DNA from: Pistricoccus aurantiacus | GTDB lineage: Bacteria > Pseudomonadota > Gammaproteobacteria > Pseudomonadales > Halomonadaceae | DNA length: 64,000 nucleotides | Direction: 5' to 3' (one strand) | Assembly (NCBI RefSeq): GCF_042682565.1 | Contig: NZ_JBHUIC010000005.1 | In this document: positions 7,671 to 15,686 of the stretch, in pieces | How positions within the stretch are numbered: position 1 is the stretch's first letter | Layout: each line of letters opens with the position of its first letter | Program-made: the position numbers and the translations under genes | The notes under the pieces: generated by a model | What the model was told of the DNA's origin: nothing | Databases searched by the model: none | What the model saw: the letters and a program-made list of their open reading frames with translations, nothing else

Positions 7671-9335
7671 GTGGAAAAACAAGCAAACTCTTTACAAGGA
7701 GAGGCCTCGACGCCCGAGGGTGTTCCCTCCCCTGACGGTCCCGCCAACTTGATCGATACGGACTACGTGATCGGTCAGGATAATTTCAGCGGTAACAGGT
7801 TAGGCATGGCCGTCGACCTTCACGGCAAGGTCTTCAGCATCTCGGCGCTGGTGGTCGTGTTCTTCGTGATACTCACGTTGGCGCTGCCAACCCAGGTCGA
7901 ACCGATATTCGACGGTATGCGCGTCTGGCTGACCACCAATCTGGACTGGTTTTTCATATCCGCCGCCAACGTCTTTGTTTTGCTGTGCCTTGGCTTGATC
8001 GTTTCGCCGCTTGGCAAGGTCCGCATAGGAGGAATGCATGCCAAGCCGGATTTCAGCTACGCCGGCTGGTTTGCCATGCTGTTCGCCGCAGGCATGGGCA
8101 TCGGCCTGATGTTCTATGGCGTCTCCGAGCCCATGTCGCACTTTGCCTCCTCCTTTGGCGGCACGACACTGGGCGATAACGGCCTGCGAAGCGACTGGGC
8201 GCCTCTGGGGGGCGCCGGCGACGATGCGCAAACCGCTACCGCACTGGGCATGGCCGCCACCATTTTCCACTGGGGGCTTCACCCTTGGGCCATCTACGCA
8301 GTGGTCGCCCTGGCCCTGGCGATCTTTTCCTACAACAAGGGTCTGCCGCTGACCATGCGCTCGATCTTCTACCCGATCCTCGGCGAGCGCGTCTGGGGAT
8401 GGCCGGGACATGTCATCGATATTCTTGCGGTCTTCGCCACCCTGTTCGGCCTGGCCACCTCGCTGGGGTTCGGCGCTACCCAGGCCACCGCCGGGTTAGG
8501 CTATCTGTTCGACATACCCGATAACAACGTCACCATGGTACTGCTGATCACGGGTATTACCCTCATTGCTCTGATCTCGGTAGTGTCCGGGGTCGACAAG
8601 GGCGTTCAGCGGCTTTCCCAGCTTAATATGGGACTGGCGTTTCTGTTGCTGCTTTTCGTGATCTTCGTCGGGCCGACGCTGATGATCCTCACGGGCTTTT
8701 TCGAAAACCTGGCCTCCTACGTCACTCATCTTCCTGCTCTGGCCAACCCCTTCGGTCGTGAGGACGACAACTTTCGTCAGGGCTGGACCGCCTTCTACTG
8801 GGCATGGTGGATCTCCTGGTCACCGTTTGTCGGCATGTTCATCGCCCGGGTCAGCCGTGGTCGTAGCGTGCGTGAATTTCTGGTAGCCGTGCTGCTGGTG
8901 CCGTCGATCATTTCCGTGCTGTGGATGACCGCATTCGGAGGAACCGCGATCCACCAGTTCGTCGGCGATGGTTTCGAAGGCGTCAAGAATGCCGCTCTCG
9001 AGTTACAGCTCTTCGTCATGCTGGGTCAACTGCCGCTTTCCGCTATTACCTCCTTCGTGGGGATCGTGCTGGTGATCGTCTTCTTCATCACCTCCTCGGA
9101 TTCCGGCTCGCTAGTCATCGATACGATCACCGCCGGCGGCAAGGTCAACGCGCCCAAGACCCAGCGGGTATTCTGGGCCATCATCGAAGGCGTCATCGCC
9201 ATCGCCCTGTTGCTGGGAGGTGGCTTGACCTCATTGCAGGCCATGGCCGTCTCCACCGGTTTGCCTTTCACGGTGATTTTGCTGGTAGGCTGTTACGCCA
9301 TCGTCAAGGGTTTGATGAGCGAGCCTCGCGCGTGA
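7671..9335 (+). CDS. BCCT-family compatible-solute transporter, copy 1
   Basis: The 554-residue product has 12 transmembrane segments in the betaine/choline/carnitine transporter fold. Conserved motifs include the unwound TM3 segment 'GMGIGLMFYGVSEP' and the TM8 aromatic-box motif 'WAWWISWSPFVGMFIARVSRG', both equivalent to BetP. This points to sodium-coupled uptake of a betaine-like osmolyte; the exact substrate is not readable. It starts with GTG, supported by CAGGAG nine bases upstream. The N-terminus 'GPANLIDTDYVIGQDN' is shared with the next two genes, so the three are paralogues. Confidence 0.92.
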   Translation: MEKQANSLQGEASTPEGVPSPDGPANLIDTDYVIGQDNFSGNRLGMAVDLHGKVFSISALVVVFFVILTLALPTQVEPIFDGMRVWLTTNLDWFFISAANVFVLLCLGLIVSPLGKVRIGGMHAKPDFSYAGWFAMLFAAGMGIGLMFYGVSEPMSHFASSFGGTTLGDNGLRSDWAPLGGAGDDAQTATALGMAATIFHWGLHPWAIYAVVALALAIFSYNKGLPLTMRSIFYPILGERVWGWPGHVIDILAVFATLFGLATSLGFGATQATAGLGYLFDIPDNNVTMVLLITGITLIALISVVSGVDKGVQRLSQLNMGLAFLLLLFVIFVGPTLMILTGFFENLASYVTHLPALANPFGREDDNFRQGWTAFYWAWWISWSPFVGMFIARVSRGRSVREFLVAVLLVPSIISVLWMTAFGGTAIHQFVGDGFEGVKNAALELQLFVMLGQLPLSAITSFVGIVLVIVFFITSSDSGSLVIDTITAGGKVNAPKTQRVFWAIIEGVIAIALLLGGGLTSLQAMAVSTGLPFTVILLVGCYAIVKGLMSEPRA

Positions 9336-9362
9336 ACCGCCTGGCAATAGGCTGACTCACTA

Positions 9363-9389
9363 GGCCCGCTTCCACGAAGTGGGCCGTTT
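9363..9389 (+). terminator. Intrinsic terminator after BCCT copy 1
   Basis: GGCCCGCTTC and GAAGTGGGCC pair as a 10-bp stem (one G-U) around a 3-base loop, followed by GTTT. The stem is nearly identical to the hairpin after BCCT copy 2. Confidence 0.8.
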
Positions 9390-9482
9390 CGATTTACGCT
9401 TTACTACGAAGCCACGTCGGTATTGCGGTACCGAAAAACCCGCATCAGGGTAAACGCAACCACTAGCACAAAGGAGTTTCTT

Positions 9483-11120
9483 TTGAGCGATCAAACGCAA
9501 TCTTCTTCATCGAATGAGGATGAAGTCGTCGAAGGTATCCCGGCACCGGAGGGCCCTACCGATCTCATCGACACGGATTACGTGATCGGTCAGGACAATA
9601 TCCAGACCAGCAAGTTCGGCATCGACATGGACCTGCATGGCAAGGTCTTCATGGTGTCTTCGCTGGTGGTGCTGTTTTTCGTCATCATCACCCTGGCGCT
9701 GCCGGAGCAGATGGGACCCGTCTTCAACGGCATGCGAGGCTGGCTGACCGGCAACCTCAGCTGGGTATTTCTGTTTGCCGCCAATGTCTTTGTTCTGGTG
9801 ACGGTGGTGCTGATATTCACTCCCTTGGGCAAGGTGCGCCTGGGCGGCCCCGAGGCCACGCCGGACTTCAGCTATTTCGGCTGGTTTGCCATGCTGTTCG
9901 CCGCGGGCATGGGCATCGGCCTGATGTTCTATGGCGTCGCCGAACCGCTGACCCACTTCAGCACCGCGCTTGATGGTGCCTCCGGCGCACCGCTTAGCGG
10001 CGCGCAGGGCGACGATCAAGGCGCCATTTCCTTGAGCATGGCCGCCACCATCTTTCATTGGGGGCTGCACCCCTGGGGAACCTACGCGGTGGTCGCCTTG
10101 GCCCTGGCGCTCTTTTCCTACAACAAGGGCCTGCCGCTGACCATGCGCTCGATCTTCTATCCGATCCTCGGCGAGCGCATCTGGGGCTGGCCAGGGCATC
10201 TCATCGACATCCTGGCGGTCTTCGCCACCCTGTTCGGTCTGGCCACTTCGCTGGGGCTGGGCGCAACCCAGGCGTCTTCGGGCCTGCATTACCTGTTCGA
10301 CACGCCGAACAACAACGTGACCATGGTGATACTGATCATGGGAATCACCGCCGTGGCGCTGGGTTCCGTGGTGGCCGGCGTGGACAAGGGCGTTCAGCGC
10401 CTTTCGATGCTCAACATGGGGCTGGCGTTTCTGTTACTGCTCTTCGTGATCATCGTCGGACCCACGCTGATGATCGCCACGGGATTCTTCGAGAATCTGC
10501 TCTCCTACGCGACTCATCTTCCCGCGCTGTCCAACCCGTTCGGTCGGGAAGATGCCGGCTTCGTCGAAGGCTGGACCGCCTTCTACTGGGCCTGGTGGAT
10601 CTCCTGGTCGCCGTTTGTCGGCATGTTCATCGCCCGGGTCAGCCGAGGCCGCACGGTGCGGGAATTTCTGACCGCGGTGCTGCTGGTGCCGATGCTGGTG
10701 TCGGTACTGTGGATGACCGCCTTCGGCGGTGCCGCCATCGAACAGTATCTTTCCGGTTTCAAAGGCGTCGCGGATGCCGCCGTCGAACTGCAACTGTTCG
10801 AGATGCTTGGCCAGCTACCGCTGTCGTCCATCACATCCTTCGTTGGCATCGTGCTGGTCATGGTGTTCTTCATCACCTCCTCGGATTCCGGCTCCCTGGT
10901 GATCGACGCCATCACCGCCGGCGGCAAGGTGGATGCCCCCCGGTCTCAGCGTATCTTCTGGGCGCTCATCGAAGGGGCAATCGCCATCGCCCTGCTGTTG
11001 GGCGGTGGTCTGGAAGCGCTGCAAGCAGCCGTACTGATCACGGGCCTGCCCTTTGCCCTGGTTCTGCTGGTAGGTTGCTACGCCATCGTCAAAGGACTGC
11101 TCAGCGAGCCGCGTCCATAG
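9483..11120 (+). CDS. BCCT-family compatible-solute transporter, copy 2
   Basis: The 545-residue paralogue keeps the BetP-like motifs 'GMGIGLMFYGVAEP' in TM3 and 'WAWWISWSPFVGMFIARVSRG' in TM8. I place the start at the TTG at 9483, not the in-frame ATG at 9423, because AAAGGAG lies seven bases before the TTG and the encoded LSDQT matches the start of copy 3. It is probably sodium-driven uptake of glycine betaine, choline or a related solute. It has its own terminator, so each copy may be transcribed separately. Confidence 0.91.
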   Translation: MSDQTQSSSSNEDEVVEGIPAPEGPTDLIDTDYVIGQDNIQTSKFGIDMDLHGKVFMVSSLVVLFFVIITLALPEQMGPVFNGMRGWLTGNLSWVFLFAANVFVLVTVVLIFTPLGKVRLGGPEATPDFSYFGWFAMLFAAGMGIGLMFYGVAEPLTHFSTALDGASGAPLSGAQGDDQGAISLSMAATIFHWGLHPWGTYAVVALALALFSYNKGLPLTMRSIFYPILGERIWGWPGHLIDILAVFATLFGLATSLGLGATQASSGLHYLFDTPNNNVTMVILIMGITAVALGSVVAGVDKGVQRLSMLNMGLAFLLLLFVIIVGPTLMIATGFFENLLSYATHLPALSNPFGREDAGFVEGWTAFYWAWWISWSPFVGMFIARVSRGRTVREFLTAVLLVPMLVSVLWMTAFGGAAIEQYLSGFKGVADAAVELQLFEMLGQLPLSSITSFVGIVLVMVFFITSSDSGSLVIDAITAGGKVDAPRSQRIFWALIEGAIAIALLLGGGLEALQAAVLITGLPFALVLLVGCYAIVKGLLSEPRP

Positions 11121-11146
11121 AACGTTTGGCCTCCTGCTCAGTCTTG

Positions 11147-11177
11147 GGCCCACTTCAATGAAGTGGGCCATTTTATT
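11147..11177 (+). terminator. Intrinsic terminator after BCCT copy 2
   Basis: GGCCCACTTC and GAAGTGGGCC form a perfect 10-bp stem with an AAT loop, followed by ATTTTATT. It shares its right arm base for base with the hairpin after copy 1. Confidence 0.9.
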
Positions 11178-11221
11178 CAGCGCTGAATTCGCATTGTCAA
11201 TTTTCCGACCAGGAGCTTCCC

Positions 11222-12886
11222 TTGAGCGATCAAACCCCATCTTCTTCAGCAAGTGGTAATGAAATCGTCGACGGCGTCCCGGCGCCGGAAGGCCCCACGA
11301 GCCTGATCGATACTGACTACCAGATTGGTCAAGATAATCTTACCGCCAACAAGTTCGGCTTGAGTTTCGACCTTCATGGCAAGGTCTTCACGATTTCCGC
11401 GCTGGTCATCGTATTTTTTGTTGTCACCACTCTGGCGTTTCAAAACGAGGTCGAGCCGGTTTTCAGCAGCATGCGCGACTGGCTGACCAGCAATCTAGCC
11501 TGGTTCTTCATGCTGTCGGCGGATATTTTCGTACTACTATGCGTCGGCCTGATCGTTTCGCCCTATGGCAAGATCAGACTTGGTGGCAAGTACGCAAAAC
11601 CGGATTTCAGCTATACCGGCTGGATCGCCATGCTGTTTGCCGCGGGCATGGCCATTGGCCTGATATTTTATGGCGTCGCGGAGCCGATCACCCATTTCAG
11701 CAATGCCGCTGGCGGTATCGTCGCCGAGAACGGCCTGCGTACTGATTCGGCGCCTCTGGGCGCGGCGTCCGGTGACTCCGCCAAGGCCACACAGCTTGCC
11801 ATGGCAGCCACCATCTATCACTGGGGCCTGCATCCTTGGGCCATCTATGCGGTAGTTGCCCTGGCGCTGGCGCTTTTCGCCTTCAACAAGGGTCTGCCGT
11901 TGACCATGCGCTCGATCTTCTATCCCATCCTGGGGGAGCGTATATGGGGCTGGCCCGGGCATATCATCGATATCCTGGCGGTATTCGCCACCCTCTTTGG
12001 TCTGGCCACGTCCCTTGGGATCGGGGCGTCTCAGGCAACCGCGGGCATGGAGCATCTGTTCGGCATTCCGAACAACAACGTGACCATGGTGCTGCTGATC
12101 ATGGGCATCACCGCCATCGCCCTGCTCTCCATCCTGGCGGGCATGGACAAGGGCGTTCAGCGTCTTTCCCAGATCAACATGATCCTGGCCTTCCTGCTGC
12201 TGGTGTTCGTGATCGCCGTGGGGCCGACCCTGTATCTCGTTGGCGGCTTCTTCAAAAATCTAGGCGCCTACGTGACAAACCTGCCCGCGCTCTCCAATCC
12301 CTTCGGTCGTGACGACAGGGGTTTCGTCGAGGGCTGGACCGCCTTCTACTGGGCCTGGTGGATCAGCATCACGCCGCTGGTCGGCATGTTCGTCGCCCGC
12401 ATCAGCCGGGGCCGCAGCGTGCGGGAATTCCTGGTTGCCGTGCTGCTGATTCCTTCGATCGTTTCAATCATCTGGATGACCGCCTTCGGCAATACCGCCA
12501 TCCATCAGGTTGTTGCCGATGGGTTTCAAGGCGTCGAGAACGCGGCCCTTGAACTTCAACTCTTCGTCATGCTGAGCCAACTGCCCTTTTCGTCGATTAC
12601 GTCGTTTTTGGGCATCGTGCTGGTGATCGTGTTCTTTACCACCACCTCGGACTCCGGCTCTCTGGTCATCGACTCCCTCGCTGCCGGGGGCAAGATCAAC
12701 GCACCCAGGGTACAGCGCGTGTTCTGGGCCATTATCGAGGGCGTCATTGCCATTGCCCTGCTGCTGGGCGGCGGCTTGACGGCGCTACAGGCAGGCGTCA
12801 TCTCTACCGGCCTGCCTTTCACCCTGGTGCTGCTGGCCTGCTGTTACGCCATCGTCAAGGGCTTGATGAGCGAGCCGCGAGATTAA
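11222..12886 (+). CDS. BCCT-family transporter, copy 3 (diverged substrate site)
   Basis: The 554-residue paralogue starts at TTG with AGGAG upstream. It has the same fold and N-terminal signature but differs at two functional motifs: TM3 reads 'GMAIGLIFYGVAEP' (a Gly of the GMGIG motif is Ala) and TM8 reads 'WAWWISITPLVGMFVARISRG' (the Trp equivalent to BetP W377 is Ile, and the following Ser is Thr). The two leading tryptophans of the aromatic box are kept. A changed substrate preference relative to copies 1 and 2 is likely. The stop lies only six bases from the end of the convergent exonuclease gene. Confidence 0.91.
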   Translation: MSDQTPSSSASGNEIVDGVPAPEGPTSLIDTDYQIGQDNLTANKFGLSFDLHGKVFTISALVIVFFVVTTLAFQNEVEPVFSSMRDWLTSNLAWFFMLSADIFVLLCVGLIVSPYGKIRLGGKYAKPDFSYTGWIAMLFAAGMAIGLIFYGVAEPITHFSNAAGGIVAENGLRTDSAPLGAASGDSAKATQLAMAATIYHWGLHPWAIYAVVALALALFAFNKGLPLTMRSIFYPILGERIWGWPGHIIDILAVFATLFGLATSLGIGASQATAGMEHLFGIPNNNVTMVLLIMGITAIALLSILAGMDKGVQRLSQINMILAFLLLVFVIAVGPTLYLVGGFFKNLGAYVTNLPALSNPFGRDDRGFVEGWTAFYWAWWISITPLVGMFVARISRGRSVREFLVAVLLIPSIVSIIWMTAFGNTAIHQVVADGFQGVENAALELQLFVMLSQLPFSSITSFLGIVLVIVFFTTTSDSGSLVIDSLAAGGKINAPRVQRVFWAIIEGVIAIALLLGGGLTALQAGVISTGLPFTLVLLACCYAIVKGLMSEPRD

Positions 12887-12892
12887 TGCCGC

Positions 12893-13618
12893 TCAACTCC
12901 AAAGCCGTCCGATGGGCGTTTCCGGTCGGAAGCGGTTGGCGATCTGGGCCTGCAGCAGTTCCGCGGTGGCCAGGGCGTCGCTCAGCGCATGATGGCTCTG
13001 GTAGGCGGGCAGATGGTATCGCTCGCGGCTTGCCTGCAGGCGAATCGACGTGGGCCGCAGGCCCAGCAGGCGCTTGACCCAGATCCGGCGGCGCCGACGA
13101 TGCAACCTGGCTTCCAGCTGCATGGTGTCGATCATCGGGAACATCAGGCTTTCTTTCGTGCGCTCTCGCAGGGCATGGTCCAGAAAAGGGCGCTCGATAT
13201 GACGGAAATGCACCACGGCGATGCGCCCCGCCAGACAAGCCAGCAGTTCATCCAGGATATCGTCGAGGTCCGGCGCGCTGGCGATTTCCGAGTGGGTGAT
13301 ATGGTGAAAGACCACTGATTCCCTCAATAGCTCACGCCGGGGCCGAACCACCCAGTAACGCTTCTCCGCCAGCCGAATACGTTTCAGATTGAAAGGAATC
13401 AGTCCGACGCTGACGATGCCGTGGCGGCTCGCGTCGAGGCCGGTGGTTTCCATGTCCATCGCCACCAATGGCGCTTCGCTGATGGGGGTATCCGGCGTCA
13501 GTTGGCTGTTGTCATAGAACCGCTTGAGACGCGCATCCTTGACGGTATTGGCACGCAAAGCCATGTAGCCGGGCCAGCTGGCGCGCTTCTGGCGCCTGGT
13601 CAGCAGCAGCCCGCGCAT
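12893..13618 (-). CDS. DnaQ-like 3'-5' exonuclease
   Basis: The 241-residue product carries the DEDDh exonuclease motifs: 'VAMDMETTGLDASRHGIVSV' (Exo I, about residues 52-71), 'VVHFRHIERPFLD' (Exo II, about 154-166) and 'HHALSDALATAELL' (Exo III with catalytic His and Asp, about 209-222). Such stand-alone epsilon-like proteins degrade DNA or RNA 3' ends. The start overlaps the stop of the DUF294 gene in an ATGA; this exonuclease/DUF294 pair recurs in gammaproteobacteria, suggesting a linked but undefined role. Confidence 0.9.
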   Translation of the reverse strand: MRGLLLTRRQKRASWPGYMALRANTVKDARLKRFYDNSQLTPDTPISEAPLVAMDMETTGLDASRHGIVSVGLIPFNLKRIRLAEKRYWVVRPRRELLRESVVFHHITHSEIASAPDLDDILDELLACLAGRIAVVHFRHIERPFLDHALRERTKESLMFPMIDTMQLEARLHRRRRRIWVKRLLGLRPTSIRLQASRERYHLPAYQSHHALSDALATAELLQAQIANRFRPETPIGRLWS

Positions 13619-15528
13619 CAGCGTCTACGGCCTGGCGACGACATGGGATAGCGAAACTTGAGGAACTTCTGCGCGTGGCTCAAGGCTTCGAAGGCGTCCT
13701 TGAGATGATGACGCTCGCTGCTGGAAACGTTCTCCGGCTCGATATTGTTGTCCGGCTCGCGTTCTTCCTGAATATCCATGGCCTGATGGCGAATGCGTGC
13801 CATGGAGATGAATTCCAGGCTATAGCGCAGTTTTTCACTTACCCCTTCCGCCAGTAGCCGCGTACTGGCGATATCGTTCAGCCGATCGAAGCTGTTCTGT
13901 GCTCGGGAAGCACAGGCCAGCGCATGCACGCGAATCAGATCCACCATGGGCGCCGTGCCGCGCCGCTTGAGGTTGATGGTATTTTCCTGCTTGCCGCTTT
14001 TTTCCATCACGAAGGTGCGAAAGAATCCCAGGGGCGGGGTGCGGTTGCAGGCGTTGCGCGCCAGCGCCGCCAGGAAGTCCGGGCGCTGGGAGGCGCGCTC
14101 GGCGATCAGATCCTGCAGCTGTTCGACGAAGACCTCTTTTCCGTAGACACTGGCCAGATCGAAGAAGATCGAACTATGCAGCAACCGCTCCGGGTTGGGG
14201 TTATCGATCCACTCACTGAAATAGCGCTTCCATTGTTTCAGGGGCTGACGCCAGTCCGGATTGGTGGCCATGATATTGCCCTTGCAATACGGGTAGCCAC
14301 AGGCGTCCAGGCCGTCGCTGACGAATGTTGCCAAGGCTTCGAAATAGCCGTCGTGACTTGCCGGATCGAAGCGGTCGTCGAGCACCAGCGCATTATCCTG
14401 GTCGGTGACGATGGTCTGCTCCTCCCGAGCCATGGATCCCAGCGCCATGAAACAGTATGGCACCGGCGGCGGCCCCAGCTTGGCCTCGCCGAGCTCCAGC
14501 AGACGACGGGTGAAGCTTCGCCCGATGGTGGAAAGCGCCCGCCCGATCATCTGGGAGTCCGCGCCCTCTGTCACCAGTTGGACGAAAGCGGCCTTGACGT
14601 CGACGCTCAGCCGCGCCAACGCCTTGGCGCTGGGCTGATTGAAGATGTTGCTGACCAGATACAGGCTGTTGTGGGTCTCGTAGCGCACGATATCCGACAG
14701 ATGCAGCACGCCGATGGGGCGGCGCCGATGCAATACCGGCAGATGATCCACATTGTTGCGCAGCATGCCGAGCATGGCTTCGTAGACGGACTCATCGGAC
14801 TGGATCGTCACCAGATTGCGGGACATGACTTCCTTGACCGGGGCCTCCGGCGCTACCCCCGCCGCCAGAACGCGAGTGCAGAAATCCCGGTCCGTCAGAA
14901 TGCCGACCATCTCCCAAGCCTGGCCATCGCGGCCCGTGAAGTGATATTGCCAATCCTCCTGGGGCTTATCGACAATCAGCACGCAGGTGACGCTTTCATT
15001 GCGCATCTGCTGAGCGGCGGTCTGCAATGGCGTGGTGGCTTCCACCATGACCGGCCCCCGGCTGACCAGCCGGCGCACCCGGGTTTCCATCATGTCGCTA
15101 TTGTGCTGCTGATTTTCCAGGGTCGTCTTGAGACGCGATCTTCCGGCTTCAACGAACCCGGCGAAGGTGTCGTCCTCGTCACAAAGACGCGCGAATACCT
15201 CGTCGGGAATGAAATAGATCAAGGTGTCTTCGATGGTGCGTACCGGGAAGCGCACGCGCTTGTTGCGCAGCAGATCGAAGTAGCCAAAGATGTCGCCTTC
15301 TCCCAGGCGATTGAAGAGATTGCCGCTGCGCCAGAACATTTCCACCGCGCCGCTGCGGATGTAGCACAGCTCGTGGATTTCCTGTTCCTGCTCCAGCACC
15401 TGGGTATCCGCCTTGAAATAACTGACTTCGATACGCGACACCACTTCATCGAGCAGCTCGTCGGACAGGCTATCGAAGGGGGGAAAGCGACTCAGGTGAT
15501 CGCGAATTTCCAGCAGCTCGGCATCCAT
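13618..15528 (-). CDS. cNMP-binding/CBS/DUF294 nucleotidyltransferase-like protein
   Basis: The 636-residue multidomain signalling protein has a cyclic-nucleotide-binding domain at about residues 15-125 ('GDIFGYFDLLRNKRVRFPVR'), two CBS motifs at about 150-290 ('VKEVMSRNLVTIQSDESVYE'), a DUF294 nucleotidyltransferase-like domain at about 330-480 ('GSMAREEQTIVTDQDNALVL', with the GS...DQD pattern of GlnD/GlnE-like enzymes), and a C-terminal DUF294 domain. It could be an uridylyl/adenylyl transferase-like switch. Nucleotide ligand and target are not known. Confidence 0.88.
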   Translation of the reverse strand: MDAELLEIRDHLSRFPPFDSLSDELLDEVVSRIEVSYFKADTQVLEQEQEIHELCYIRSGAVEMFWRSGNLFNRLGEGDIFGYFDLLRNKRVRFPVRTIEDTLIYFIPDEVFARLCDEDDTFAGFVEAGRSRLKTTLENQQHNSDMMETRVRRLVSRGPVMVEATTPLQTAAQQMRNESVTCVLIVDKPQEDWQYHFTGRDGQAWEMVGILTDRDFCTRVLAAGVAPEAPVKEVMSRNLVTIQSDESVYEAMLGMLRNNVDHLPVLHRRRPIGVLHLSDIVRYETHNSLYLVSNIFNQPSAKALARLSVDVKAAFVQLVTEGADSQMIGRALSTIGRSFTRRLLELGEAKLGPPPVPYCFMALGSMAREEQTIVTDQDNALVLDDRFDPASHDGYFEALATFVSDGLDACGYPYCKGNIMATNPDWRQPLKQWKRYFSEWIDNPNPERLLHSSIFFDLASVYGKEVFVEQLQDLIAERASQRPDFLAALARNACNRTPPLGFFRTFVMEKSGKQENTINLKRRGTAPMVDLIRVHALACASRAQNSFDRLNDIASTRLLAEGVSEKLRYSLEFISMARIRHQAMDIQEEREPDNNIEPENVSSSERHHLKDAFEALSHAQKFLKFRYPMSSPGRRR

Positions 15529-15686
15529 TAAGATCTCGACATCGGGAGGGTACGGGAAGGGATTGTCGAAAAGAGCGATCCCTCAGGTCAAGTATTCAAG
15601 TCGAACCCATCTGGCGTTATTTTTGAAAGGCACTCTGCGAATCGCTAGTTTGATAGGTTGATGCCTTTACAACTGCAAGGATGCTC

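Noticed and set aside
13924..15531. 535-residue open frame antisense to the DUF294 gene
   Set aside because: It is the complement of a well-supported multidomain gene with cNMP, CBS and DUF294 motifs; the product has no recognisable domain and the composition is typical of antisense frames in high-GC DNA.
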